64,000 nt of DNA from Protula sp. h YS-2021 (GCA_949752745.1 OX457028.1:27182645-27246644); one strand, 5' to 3'; positions 34,701 through 59,900 are shown, counted from the first letter of the stretch. Notes: a model not told the origin generated them from the sequence alone. Made by a program: numbers and translations.

Positions 34701-37639
34701 GATATGTACGGGGTGAGGGCTGCCAACGGGATGTGTTTCACGCCCCTCTCTCGTTCCCCCCCCCCCCCCCCGCCGACGATATGTACGGGGTGAGGGCTGC
34801 CAGCGGGATGTGTCTCACGCCCCTCTCTCGCCCCCCCCCCCCCCGCCGACGATATGTACGGGGTGAGGGCTGCCAGCGGGATGTGTCTCACGCCACTCTC
34901 TCGCCCCCCCCCCCCCTGCTGACAATATGTACGGGGGAAGGGCTGCCAGCGGGATGTGTCTCACGCCCCTCTCGCTCCCGTCCCCCCTCCCCCCCGCTGA
35001 CGATATGTACGGGGTGAGGGCTGCTAGCGGGATGTGTCTCACGCCCCTCTCCCCCCCCCCCCCCCCGCCGACGATATGTACGGGGTGAGGGCTGCCAGCG
35101 GGATGTGTCTCACGCCCTTCTCTCGCTCTCCCCCGTCCCTTCCCCCTCCATCGTCCATCTCACCCTTCCTCCCAACATCGCTTCCTTCTCTGTTCCTCCC
35201 CGTTCCATCAACCCAACCTCTGTTGGTCCATCGTTCGTTCCCCTCTCTAGCCTCTCTCCTCTCTCTTCCTGCCTTCGCCCCTGCCTCCCATTCGGCCCCT
35301 CCCATCCAGTCTTTCCTCATGCCCCCTCCTCACACCATCTAGAGTATAATCTCATTTCGTACCGGTCCTTTTATTAAGCGCGCGAATTATCAAACAGAAA
35401 TGTGTAAACAATGAAAGGGTCATTTATATGAGGGCATTATGATCATCATACGGTTTTGTTGCTTGCCATTGTACTCGTGCAGAAAGCGTGTTGTTACAGA
35501 CCACCCACACCATACAGATCATCAATGAGGGCGAGGAGCCGGAGAATTTCTTCTGGATTGGCATCGGTGGCAAGCGGAAGTACGACAGGGTGAGCGCCTT
35601 AATGCCTTCTTGAAGGAGGATCCCGCCGAAACATTTTTTTTTCTGATAGTAAAATTTATAGAATATTGATCGAGAAAATATGTCATTTTAAAACGGTTTA
35701 AATATTAATTTGAACCCGCTGCTCAAAGATCAAGCTTTATAAGCTTTATAACTGGTGTCCGTTACACCGAGATTCTACTGTAGTTACAGCCTCGATGGAC
35801 TCAACAATCGAAAGAAATGATTAGAATTGTTTTTGGTGAAACTTTGCGGTTCCCACAGAAATGGCAGATACCACGTTAGTGTCGCGAACTGCACACGTTT
35901 TGCCCGCGAACTGCTCACGTTTTGCCCGCGAACTGCACACGTTTTGCCCGCAAACTGCACACGTTTTGCCGCGAACTGCACACGTTTTGCCCGCGAACTG
36001 CTCACGTTTTGCCCGCGATCTGCACACGTTTTGCCGCGATCTGCACACGTTTTGCCGCGAATTGCACACTTTTTTCCGCGATCTGCACACGTTTTGCCGC
36101 GATCTGCACACGTTTTGCCGCGAACTGTACACGTTTTGCCGCGATCTGCTCACGTTTTGCCCGCGAACTGCTCACGTTTTGCCTTCGTGTTATGACAGGT
36201 GGCGGACTACATGCGGTATGCTCGTCTCTTTAGGTGCTCAAATGAAAAAGGTTATTTCACCGTGTCAGAAAAGTGTTCAGACTTTTGCCAGGTTTGTATA
36301 TTTCTCTTTGCTAAAAAGTGTGAAATATATGTATACATATATACATATACACACATATATATAGGGTGATTATTTTTTGCTCCCCGATATACAATGAGGT
36401 TAAAGTGTTATGTAGCTTCGGCTTTGAGCATTTGAAACAGTGTCCTTGGGCAGTCGGCCTTGCTGTATACTTGATGCGTGTATTTCATTGGCAGGATGAT
36501 CTGGCAGACGATGACGTCATGATATTAGATAACGGAGACCAGGTGTATTTATGGGTGGGCCGCAAAACGAGTGACGTAGAAATCAAATTGGCTTTTAAAA
36601 GCGCACAGGTAAATGTCCATTGGTTCCATGTACCCTATGATTTAAATCGACAACCATTTTAACACATTCTTTATCTTAAATTTGAAAATACCTCTGTGGA
36701 AATGTAGAAGTATTAAAACATCAGCCGCCGTATTCGAAAATATAACTGCACAGTTAACTTTGCTCCTAGAAGAGAAAATCTTTAATCAAGCCACTTCACG
36801 CAGATAATTTGCTGATGAAATTATTTTTATTTAACACGTCAAATTTATTAATGAACTTTCGGGCGTTCTAGTTGCTAATGAAACAGTTAACGAAGTGAGT
36901 TAACTCTGCAGTTAACTTTTGTAAATACGGCCATAGGGGCCGTGGATTTGAGATTAATGTTCTTTTCAAACTGCGGATTAGCTTAAGATTTGCGTATTTT
37001 TTCAAGACGACCGGGATTAAGTAAACAAACGTGATACTAACGTTCTTTTCATACTGTGACATAAATCCTTAACTTATCCTGACCCGGCTTAAATCCGCGC
37101 CTTCTCATGACGCGGAATTACTTGGGATTAGCTTACGCGTCGTACGTGAGAACATGGTCTTACTCTTTAACGTTACGTCATTACGCTATTGAGAATTTTG
37201 AGCTACGCTAAACAAATCCGGTGAGCATTCATACTGCGGCTTTGCTTAGCATTAACTAATCTAGTCATGATTAGTTAATTCCGAATGTACTTTTCATACA
37301 GCGGATTTGCCCAGATTTTCTTAGTTTAATCCTAAGCAAATCCCCAGTGTGGAAAGAGCATACTTAATATTCATTAAATATGAAACACAGTAGATGTGCA
37401 GTGTGGAAGCATATCACTAGTTGATGTTATAACTGTGTGAAGTGAGAGTAGATAGCGTGTTATCCGATATTTTAAGGTATTTTACCTGGTTTTTCTTCCC
37501 ATAGGTATATATTCAACATTTGCGGAACAAGCAACCGGATTCGCCGAGAAAATTGCTGCTTTCGCTAAAATACAAGGAACATAGAAACTTTACGAAATGT
37601 TTTCATGGCTGGTCAAAATACGTGGAAGCCCTGGAGTAG
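16587..37639 (+). CDS. FLII: Flightless-I (LRR plus gelsolin-repeat actin-remodelling protein), complete
   Basis: Thirty-three in-phase exons: 16587-16649, 17020-17130, 17589-17741, 18015-18100, 18378-18454, 18706-18790, 19064-19167, 19331-19447, 20801-20859, 21166-21323, 22237-22318, 22603-22762, 23193-23272, 23773-23849, 24940-25022, 25474-25524, 27213-27325, 27694-27820, 28035-28153, 28536-28651, 29007-29133, 29399-29483, 29861-29948, 31083-31196, 31588-31696, 32283-32463, 32935-33112, 33672-33790, 34378-34637, 35500-35589, 36199-36291, 36495-36608, 37505-37639. Total 3714 nt, 1237 residues (human protein 1269). The N-terminus [15 protein letters not shown] matches the family start. Known: Flightless-I binds and caps actin, acts in cytoskeletal remodelling and muscle, and serves as a nuclear-receptor coactivator. 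Two splice choices were set by phase and homology: exon 30 uses ACAG before 35500, and exon 29 uses CAAG before 34378. Odd: tandem repeats copy splice sites at exons 16, 27 and 29. Confidence 0.96.
19679..20478. mobile_element. 800-bp pogo/Tc1-mariner-type MITE in FLII intron 8
   Basis: The left end is CAATGGAACCCGCTTATCTC and the right end is the reverse complement of CAGTGGAACCCACTTATCTC, flanked by TA on both sides. TTCGAGATA-type motifs repeat inside both ends. A TA duplication with CAGTGGAACC termini is typical of pogo-like elements. No transposase frame is seen, so it is non-autonomous. Confidence 0.8.
22775..22838. other. G-rich tract just after FLII exon 12
   Basis: A run of G-rich sequence with several G-tracts of 5-9 bases begins about 13 nt after the exon 12 donor. 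It could form a G-quadruplex in the pre-mRNA; this is inference from base composition. Confidence 0.4.
25335..25490. repeat. 46-bp tandem triplication of the exon 16 acceptor region
   Basis: Three copies of CTCCTGTTCACAGGTATAAC place AG dinucleotides at 25380-25381, 25426-25427 and 25472-25473, exactly 46 bp apart. Only the third gives the FLII reading frame. Use of the second leads to a TAA within about 25 nt, and 46 is not a multiple of three. Confidence 0.92.
33080..33400. repeat. Tandem copies of the FLII exon 27 3' end and donor
   Basis: The exon 27 end (GCTGACCTTCACCTTCAG then GTAT) recurs near 33130, 33207 (diverged), 33282 and 33355, each followed by a GTAT donor-like sequence and a CACRTCACAAGCATGTGACC tail. 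The later period is about 74 bp. Confidence 0.88.
34618..35122. repeat. Tandem copies (about seven) of the FLII exon 29 3' end and donor
   Basis: The block GACGATATGTACGGGGTGAG with GGCTGCC and a poly-C spacer recurs about every 70-80 bp from 34622 to about 35100. The first copy is the true exon end (coding ADDMYG, then GTGAGG); every later copy repeats the coding end plus the donor. Confidence 0.92.
35881..36186. repeat. 22-bp minisatellite directly before FLII exon 31
   Basis: About fourteen copies of CGCGAACTGCACACGTTTTGCC or the CGATCTG variant, ending 13 bp before the exon 31 start at 36199. The acceptor polypyrimidine region is therefore short and abuts the repeat. Confidence 0.92.
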
Positions 37640-40600
37640 CAAGTAAAACCCGTCTAGCTAAGGCAGAAGAGACTGTTTGTGTTCCGAGTTGGGCATGCGT
37701 TTTAGTTCGAAGAACATCCTCTTGTTCACTAGTGTTCATTTAGTCAGCAAGCAACTGTTTCTTCCCCACCTCCCCCTCCGATGCAGTATTTTTATTTTAT
37801 CGATAACTAATATTTATAAGGCGCTGATCGATGGAAGGGGAAATTTTCGTGAAATTCAGCAGTTTCCTGTTTGTTTTTTCCCAAACCTTTCAAAAAAAAT
37901 TCCAACATTTTAGAAAGATAATAAATAAATTTCAACGAATAAGAAATGATATGGATGAGAGCGAATCCTATTGGCATTGATTTATTGATTTCGTTTGTAT
38001 GTTTGCTGCTGAAATGATCCCAGATAAAACTGGGAGAGACATTTATTATCGAGTGGATAGATAATTGCAATGTATTGTTTTCTACAATAATCTCTGAGAA
38101 AAATTGTTTTTAAAATGTTTTTATAGCAATTAAATCTCATTTGGGACTGTATTGCTGTGCGCCTTTCATCTCTAATGATATTTTCTTTAAATAATTTTTT
38201 AATTACTTTATTACAAAAAGTAGGCAGATTAAATGTTCTGTGACTGCAGATAAGCGAATGTATTAAATAAAATTGAAGCTGGTCAAATTAATGACTGATA
38301 TCGTAGCTGCGTAGAATATAAAGGCTGCTGTAAACAGTTCCATACGAATTTTGAATTGGTTGTTGTAATACTGAAATAATACTGAAATAATACTGAAATA
38401 AAATGGTTTGTTCCCATCCTTCCGACACGTTATCATTAGAAGTGGTGCTATGTATAGAAAGTCTTGTGAACCTCAACACTATTGAAACAGTTATAGATTT
38501 TTTTTTATCTTTTATTATCAAAGACGTGTTTGTTGTATTTGATAATCAGCGAGTCGTGTTGTAATTTTGTCTTTGGACCTGTCTTATTTAGTTATTTATT
38601 TATTTTTTTTGTATTAAGGTAGAATGGGTGCAACTACATAATAAGTAAACAAAAAAGGGTAGTAAATGAGGCTGTTGCAGGGCTGTTCCAGAAACCTGTG
38701 TTTATGTTGTCTATTCTTTGCCTTTCATTTCCATTCAGTCTGATTTCTGTTTCCCAGATTTTGTTGAAACGTGAAATAAAATTTAGCAAAACGCACTGCC
38801 CTTCTTTTTAAGTTTTAATGTGCAGGGTTGGAATGACATCCGCCCACACCCCTGCTCCGTGCGATAGTGCAGAAAAAAAAGAAATGTCAAGATATTTATA
38901 TAGACGTTCTTGTCTGTGAATTTTAAACAAAGATGTGTGGTGAGAAAAAACGCGGATTGAGTAGTACCAACTTGACGCGGGACGCTCGTCGACTCGTCTT
39001 CAGAAATAATTTTTAAAAAGTTTATCAATTCTTTTGGAAGTGGTCGCTTATAAAATGTTCGCCCTTCACGGGGTTAATGCTTATCCCGTATCAGAACAGC
39101 AGTTACCAGCGCACTAATCCCCCTCCCCTCCGCCCTCCCCCTCTTTGGCATGTACCAGAGAAATAAATCGGAAACGGCTGCAGACTTATCTGAAGAACTG
39201 AGCGTAGGGACCTGCCTTGGATTCAGATTCAGCGCGGCAAATTTATGAATGACAAACAAATAAAACTCGATGGAGGAGTGAAGAGTACTGTTTGTATTTA
39301 AATTAGTTTTCTTGCCCTGTAAGAACAACGGTTTTAAACGTCTTTCACTTGCTATTCACGTTCAACAGATATTAAAAAAAATACAAATAAATTAAAAATA
39401 CTGATAACAAAATAAAAATGAAGTAAAATAATAAGTGTCTTCTTGCAAGTATGGGAAATGGCTTAGGAATAAACGATTTCTTCTTATTAAAACCCACATG
39501 ATGTTGTGTCGAATAACTGACATAACTCTATGCTACCTGAGATACATGGAAAAAAATTGGATATTTTTTTAAGCTGTCGTGGTGTCGTCAGTGAATGGGA
39601 AGAATCTTGCGGTTTTCTTACATAAATACTGTAGTTCGTGCATGGCAAACTCTCCGCTTTTCCGCATTCATAAATTTGGTTCAAAATGTGAGTTTGGCCC
39701 CTGCTGACAGCAGTAAGCCTTAACCTGTTAAAACTGAGTCATATTGCAAGTACCGGCAGTCCAATCAGTACACTATTGAATGTAACAAGAAATAAAGTGT
39801 AGTTTTACCAAAAAGTTGAAACTAAATGGCAATAATTATAATAATAATAATAATAATAATATAAAAAAATCGGTAAGGCATTTATTGAGGTCATTTAAAA
39901 TGAGCTCAGAAACTAATGAACGGAGTGACTATTTACTATTACTAAGAAGGTCAATATCACGATAATTTGCCTATATATGTGCCCCGCTTAATTAAATTAA
40001 AAATTTTAGTTAAACATGAAGTATGCTTTGCCAAGTGTAAAGTAAGACGGTAGTCTATAGCTAAGCTTGATGTTCTGCAGATACTGCCTTATTTTGGTTC
40101 AACATAAAGTAATATTGACCAGTAAAAACAGGTTGACCTTTAGGTCAACATTTTCGACTTTTTACAATAATATCTTCGAATCGACTCGAAGTATTTCAAT
40201 ATATGCTTTGTTAGATGATTTCGTTGGATTGCAAATAACTGCAGTGTCCTTCTACTTTTGCCTTCTGGTCAACATTAAAGAAAAATTGTCTTGTGAATCG
40301 CCCAATCAGATTACAGCATTCACCCAAACCGTGTAACAATTGGAACTGTTGCCTGGATGACATCACGGGACTCCTCAGTGTCTCTCTGCTGGCACTGGTA
40401 AAATTGCTTTGACAATGACTACTGTAAAAGAAGAAAAAATGGTTTACGGACCAGTGCATTTTACAGTGAAATTCGAGCCCTGCTGGGGGGTGGGGGAGGG
40501 GTTTGGTAGAGGCATCTTTGTGCTATTGTCGTCCTATTACGCTCTATGACTGGTATGTTGAATGCAGTATGGCTTCAACAGCATGTCTTTGTCAGCCATG

Positions 40601-40804
40601 TGGATGATGTATTAACCTTGAAATTATCGCTTCGTGTCAGACTTGTGGTACACTTGAACTGGTGGCTGTTGTCTTGTCAGCTGTGCGCCTTCAAATATTT
40701 TAGTACGTTTTTCATGCGAAAAAATTATATCGCTAAACAAGTGAAGCTATGTGCCCGCCCATTCGAACCATTGTTTCGAGCTCCGCATATAAGAATTTGA
40801 TTCG
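37640..40804. other. FLII 3' UTR and downstream spacer
   Basis: AT-rich, with several AATAAA signals (for example 38266-38271) that could end the FLII transcript, and a short (TAA)n near 39838-39860. No further coding exon is recognised. Confidence 0.5.
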
Positions 40805-41260
40805 TTGTCGCGTAGCATTATTGGTTTTCATGTAACAGTGGCGCGTCCGCGTGAATCATTCATGCCTCCGCGTATAACATTAATGCGCGTGTGGGTGCGG
40901 GTAAACATTGCCAGCGTTAACATTGATGGGTGTGTAATATTGATTCTTCCGGGTGTAACATTTGATATGTGCGCCGGTAACACTGATCCGAGGGTAACGC
41001 TGGATCATTCGCGGACAGAACTATACGCCCGCGTGCGATATCAATGACTCAGCAGACAACATCGTTTTGTCCATGACTAATGTTGGTGAGTTCGCCGGTA
41101 ACATTGTTGCCTTTGCGTGTGACATAGATTCGTCCGCATGTAGCACTGGTACGTTTGCGGGTAGCATAGATGCTTGCGCTGGTAGCACTAATGAATCCGC
41201 GTCTGCGGTTAACGTTGGTGCCCTCGCGAGTAACATTTTGGACCAGCGAGCACCATTGGT
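40805..41260. repeat. Degenerate ~30-bp repeat (GGTAACATTGATGCGTCCGC type), first block
   Basis: Repeated GTAACATTGATnnnTCCGCG-like units, poorly conserved. The same family reappears at 44110-44700. Confidence 0.7.
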
Positions 41261-41495
41261 TCTTAACAGTGCGATGGCCCGAGGCTACCTCATACATGCT
41301 CGATCCATCTCAATTTCAAACCAAATGACCCGATTGGCCATCTGAAAAATTCCGAGTTTTTGAATTGAGAGATTTGACTGGGTTTCCGCCGCGTTCTGTT
41401 TATAGAGAATTTCCTGAATATATAATACAGTTGTATGTAGAAATCGATGTGAATGTTCTTGTGGATGATCCATCGAGCTGATTACAATTTGGTTA

Positions 41496-41715
41496 CCTCA
41501 TATGGTTACCTCTCGAGGTTACCTCTCATAGTTACTTCTCATGGTTGCTCGCATGGTTACCTCTCATGGTTACCTCTAATGGTTACCTCTCAAGGTTACC
41601 TCTCATGATTATTACCTCTCATAATTGCCTCCCATGGTTACCTCTCATGGTTGCCTCTCATGGTTACCTCTCATGGTTACCTCTCATGGTCACCTCTCCA
41701 GGTTTGCCTCTTAAG
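41496..41715. repeat. 15-bp minisatellite GGTTACCTCTCATGG
   Basis: About fourteen copies of (A/T)GGTTACCTCTCATGG with variants; it leads into the next array. Confidence 0.9.
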
Positions 41716-41838
41716 GTCGCCGCCGGATTGGGAGGTTTCACTTTCAACTCCTTCATATGTGTATGTCTTATGCAATATGTGAGCAAAATTCAACCAAAGC
41801 ATGTGAACTGATTTTATAGAAACTGATTAGTTCGAGCT

Positions 41839-43195
41839 GATTAGATCAAGGTTACCTCTCATGACGCCTCGATATTACTGCTGGACTGTGTGACCTCCAA
41901 TGACGCATGGAGACTACTGCTGGACGGTGTGACCTCCCATGACGCCTCGAGATTACTGCTGGACGGTGTGACCTCCAATGACGTATGGAGACTACTGCTG
42001 GACGGTGTGACCTCCCATGACGCATGGAGACTACTGCTGGACGGTGTGACCTCCAATGACGCATGGAGACTACTGCTGGACGGTGTGACCTCCAATGACG
42101 CCTCGAGATTACTGCTGACGGTGTGACCTCCCATGACGCATGGAGACTACTGCTGGACGGTGTGACCTCCCATGACGCCTCGAGATTACTGCTGGACTGT
42201 GTGACCTCCCATGACGCATGGAGACTACTGCTGGACTGTGTGACCTCCCATGACGCATGGAGACTACTGCTGACGGTGTGACCTCCCATGACGCATGGAG
42301 ACTACTGCTGGACTGTGTGACCTCCCATGACGCCTCGAGATTACTGCTGACGGCGTGACCTCCCATGACGCATGGAGACTACTGCTGGACGGTGTGACCT
42401 CCAATGACGTATGGAGACTACTGCTGGACGGTGTGACCTCCCATGACGCATGGAGACTACTGCTGGACGGTGTGACCTCCAATGACGCATGGAGACTACT
42501 GCTGGACGGTGTGACCTCCCATGACGCCTCGAGATTACTGCTGACGGTGTGACCTCCCATGACGCATGGAGACTACTGCTGGACGGTGTGACCTCCCATG
42601 ACGGCTCGAGATTACTGCTGACGGTGTGACCTCCCATGACGCATGGAGGCTACTGCTGGACGATGTGACCTCCCATGACGCATGGAGACTACTGCTGACG
42701 GTGTGACCTCCCATGACGCATGGAGACTACTGCTGGACTGTGTGACCTCCCATGACGCCTCGAGATTACTGCTGACGGTGTGACCTCCCATTACGCATGG
42801 AGACTACTGCTGGACGGTGTGACCTCCCATGACGTATGGAGACTACTGCTGGACGGTGTGACCTCCCATGACGCATGGAGACTACTGCTGGACGGTGTGA
42901 CCTCCAATGACGCATGGAGACTACTGCTGGACGGTGTGACCTCCAATGACGTATGGAGACTACTGCTGGACGGTGTGACCTCCCATGACGCATGGAGACT
43001 ACTGCTGGACGGTGTGACCTCCAATGACGCATGGAGACTACTGCTGGACGGTGTGACCTCCCATGACGCCTCGAGATTACTGCTGACGGTGTGATCTCCC
43101 ATGACGCCTCGAGATTACTGCTGGACGGTGTGACCTCCCATGACGCATAGAGACTACTGCTGGACGGTGTGACCTCCCATGACCTCCCAATCCGG
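41839..43195. repeat. 38/39-bp minisatellite array
   Basis: About 35 copies of GTGTGACCTCCCATGACGCA followed by TGGAGACTACTGCTGGACG. Variants alternate CATGGAGACTAC with CCTCGAGATTAC. One-base length differences (38 or 39 bp) break the frames, so the roughly 100-residue frames on both strands are artefacts. Confidence 0.95.
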
Positions 43196-43324
43196 AATTC
43201 GTAATTATTTTTTTCTAATTTATGAAATATATCAATTTTTACCTGTGTGTATGATTTAAAAATATAACGTGCAAATAGATAATCGAATGTTTTGGTTTAG
43301 AAGTACAAATAAACGACTTTCTTG

Positions 43325-43475
43325 AATTTAAAATGTTTTAAGTTCTTGGAAAAATCCTTTAAAATCCTGGAATTTCATTTTAAAATATCCTTGAAAATCC
43401 TGGAGTTTCACTTGAAAATAATCCGTGAAAATCCTTGAATTTTAACTCCAAACGTCCTTGAAAATCCTGGAATTT
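43325..43475. repeat. Short repeat of AAAATCCTTGAAAATCCTGG type
   Basis: Four to five diverged copies of CTTGAAAATCCTGGAATTT. Confidence 0.7.
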
Positions 43476-44109
43476 GACGTCTGGTTTTCGCTTTGAACCC
43501 TGTGGACGGTTTCAGGTCTGCGTGTATTCGATGAGTGTCCATGTGGCTGACTGCTCCATTTGATATTTTTGCCGCTGGACCTTGAATTTCCAGCCAAACT
43601 CAGTGTCACATGCGTCTTGTTAACACTATTCAGCTGAAGCCCGTGAACAAATTTGACTAAAAAGACATGTGCGTGGATGGTTGACCTCTTGAGCCGACTA
43701 GATTTTGGTGTCCTTGAGAGGTCACTCAAGATCATCGGCGGACTTCGTAATTTTCACTTTTAACACTAGTTATACTTTGAGTATTTAGATTAATGATCTC
43801 ACAGAGTGATTGATTTTGACGACATTGACAGGTTATTTAAGGTCACTGCTAGACTTTGAACTTGTGACACTGTTCGTAAGAGCTAATGTTATTGCAAATA
43901 TCACATCTGGTTGACTGATCTGTCCGTTAGTCGGGAAACCAGTGATACAACAGCATTCTAGTAAAAAGCATGGGAGAGAAGGAACTAAAATTAAATAATT
44001 TAGTGAGGGTTTTAGCGTGTTATTGAGTATTGAAGTTTATTAATTGATCTTAGTAATTTCTTGGGCGAATCCAAAGTAGCTCGGGGCCATCTCAAATTTG
44101 ATCTAGGTG

Positions 44110-44700
44110 GCCCCACGGGCCATATCCACACTCAGGTTCATTTCGCACACTGTGCCGGTGCGAGAAACATTGATTCCTCGGCCGGTAGCGTTACTACGTG
44201 ATACTAGGGTGTCCATGGGTAACACCGGTGCATCCGCGGGTAACATTGATCCATGAGCAGGGAACGTTGCGCTCGGAGACATTGTTGATGCGTCCACGGG
44301 TAACAGTATGCCTCCTGGGATAACTTTGATGCGTGCGCGGGTAACATTGGTGTCTCCGCGGTTAACTTTAGTGCGCCCGCTATTAACATTTGTGCCTGTT
44401 CGAGTGACATCGGCTCTTCCGCGAGTATAGCTGAGTCGCCCGCTTGTTAAGATTAGACCATTCGCGTGAAATATTTAATTGTCGCCGGTTCTAGGACCAT
44501 TCATGTGTCTGGTACCATTAATATGTTCACGGGTACCATCCATGTGTCCACTGGTACCATTAATGCGTCCACGGGCACTGTTAATGTGTCCACGGGCACT
44601 TAATATGTCCATGGGCACTGTTAATGTTACACGGGGACTGTTAATGTTACACGGGCACTGTTAATGTTACACGGGCACTGTTAATGTTACACAGGGACGC
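44110..44700. repeat. Degenerate ~30-bp repeat, second block, grading into 21-bp units
   Basis: GGTAACATTGATGCGTCC-like units shift to CACGGGCACTGTTAATGTTA units toward 44690. Same family as 40805-41260, so the two blocks flank the 38/39-bp array. Confidence 0.75.
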
Positions 44701-45542
44701 TTCAACGGAAGCGAATACCGTTCGCTTGTAGCATTGTGGGTCCTGGGCGTTCTCGGCATAAAACAAGATATTCCAACTTACTTCATCTTTAAATCATATC
44801 AGATATTGCAACGAAATTTTAACCGGTTTTATAGAAGTTTTTGAGCAAATTTATGCTTTGCTCTAATGGAATACCTGAGTTATAAAAATGTTTCTAGTTT
44901 TGAGTAGGCAGTTCACCAAAAGCAGTTCACATGGTATACGGTTCGAATGGGCCAAAGGTGTTTTTGGTCAAAGGTGTGGAAAATCGCTGGTTTACTCAAA
45001 ATAGCAGGCAGTGTCCCAGGACGGTATTGTAAACTGGGCCAATTCGAAGAGTGGGACTTTATGCAATTATCTGAATATGTATAATATTTATAATCGTGTT
45101 AAATTATATGATTTATTAAATACAAATATAAAAATATACTTTTTACAGTGATTCACTGGGAAACATTCATAGTAAAAGAAACATAAGTATACCCAAAGAT
45201 ATAAAGATTTAAAAAAGAAAAGAAAAAATACAGTTTATTGGAAGTTGCTTAATATGATGCAATTATGTACATATCAACTCATGTGCTTTTGAATTCATGC
45301 GTTTGCATCGTGTCTGTTGAAAGTTTGTGACTTTCTTTTCACCCATTAGCATTCACCTGTGATAAGTTTGCACCAGTTATAAAACAAATTATGAATTAGA
45401 CAAAAAAAGTCACTGTTGAAAATGTCATGCAACGTAAACCGGTTTCCTTGGTCCCCTTCAAGCCTAGCTCTTTTTTTTTCTCTACCCTGAAGAGAGACTT
45501 GAATGCAGTGTTCAACATTGCAGTTTCTTCTTTTATGTGCAG

Positions 45543-58373
<12,831 letters not shown>

Positions 58374-59507
58374 GTAAGTACTCAATGACATTTTCGTAGT
58401 CAGTACCCTGTAGCCAAATTCCCTAAGGTTTCATTATTTTATTTTAATACCAAGCCAGTCTCTTTTCCCAGTGGGCAGTGTATTAAGAAAGAACAAAACC
58501 TTGTGTTCACTTTGAACGATTCCTAACTTGTTCCCAACTGGCAACTTTTTCTATACTTATAACGTGCAGCTAACTTCACCACGAGGTAACTCAGGTTATA
58601 TTTCCCTCGAAATATCAACGTGAATTAACTTGAGACAAATTGCTTGGAGAAAGTAAGTATCTCAGTCTTTCTGTGAATCCTTAAGACTCCGTAAATTCGA
58701 TCTGAGCGTTAGCAGAATAAAATCTCTAGTTTTATTAAAATATTATATGCTAAAACAAAGCCGTGTTTGAGTTTATTTTAACAGTTTTATGTTTTTACCA
58801 GTTGTATATATATTTTAATTGTAAATAGAAACAACGTTTTTTGGTTTCGGTGCTAAGTATATAGTTCATTTCCGATTCTCCTATTCATCTTACGTCTAAG
58901 AATAACGGAGATGTAATTTCATACATAGAATAAGTTATATATTTAGTAGCTGTATTTAAAATTTCAGTCAAAGCTGTGCCCTGGTTTTTTTTTTACAAAT
59001 ATAAGTACGAATAATGGACATTCAATACGTCGGCTAGAATGAACGCAGAAGTTTCTCGAACTCTTCCGTAAATGACTCCTTGCTGTCTGTTTCTCCGTCA
59101 CTTTATATGAAATATGAATTTCTCATCGCCCCCGCCCACTCCCATACCACCAAAAATAAATAAAGAGTTAATGTAAATGCTTAACAGCGGTAGATGTACT
59201 GACAGCAGTATATAAATACAGTACCGGCAACGAAACTGTATAAGTACAGTGGTTGGGTGTAGGGGGGGGGGGGTAAACTGAATCTCTAAACTAGAAACTA
59301 GAACAACAAGTAGGTCAACGAAACTGATTATGTCCCCCGCCGGCGTGCAATCCTAGTATTTGATTTTGTTAGGTTGATCTACAACCCTAAAGCAAATCGT
59401 ATCACATTCAGAAATAAATCATGCCAAACAGACTGAAACACTGACTGATAGTCTTAAACAGTGATTAGAAGTATTGATACAGATAAAATATCTGTGTGAA
59501 TTTTTAA

Positions 59508-59900
59508 AATCAAGCTGGGCCAATGTCCTTTCGCTCGTTTACAATGCCAACTCTTGTTAGGACCCGTACTACCTATGTGTAAAATATGCCGCCAATCGAT
59601 CAAGAAATGTGGGCTTGAGTGTGTTAACAATCTCACTCAGGTGTTCAAGGACTGCACAACTTTTTAAAGTCCAGCTGGGCCAGTGTCCTTGGGCCGACCT
59701 GGCTCATTTACAATACCAACTCTTGCTAGCATGCATACTATCTACATGTAAAATATTTTGACAATCGATCAAGAAATGTAGGCTTGAGTGTGTTAACAAA
59801 GAAGTGTCGACAGACAGACAGCCAGACAGACAAACGGACGGACACACAGACCCGAAAAAATATAGTCCCCCAAGCCTCGCTACTCGGCGGCAGGGGACCA
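59508..59900. repeat. Dispersed repeat: two ~160-bp direct copies and a (CAGA)n-rich end
   Basis: AGCTGGGCCAATGTCCTT through CAATCGATCAAGAAATGT and GGCTTGAGTGTGTTAACAA occurs twice. Then come CAGACAGACAG and an end containing AGTCCCCCAAGCCTCGCTAC and GGCAGGGGACC. It looks like a dispersed element of unknown class. Confidence 0.7.

Larger units (their letters stand above)
24940..37639 (+). other. FLII: FLII exons 15-33: gelsolin-like repeat region
   Basis: Encodes about residue 471 to the end. Gelsolin-type blocks include [87 protein letters not shown] with [74 protein letters not shown] and [12 protein letters not shown]. An acidic insert ([14 protein letters not shown]) in exon 27 matches the acidic loop of vertebrate FLII. 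This half confers actin binding in known homologues. Confidence 0.93.

Noticed and set aside
35821..36364. Frames of up to 167 residues rich in CTRFA and HTFCRE
   Set aside because: Products of the 22-bp minisatellite next to FLII exon 31.
41852..43102. Several ~100-residue frames on both strands (RSHRPAVV, DAWRLLLDGV repeats)
   Set aside because: They lie wholly in the 38/39-bp minisatellite and break wherever the unit length changes by one base.
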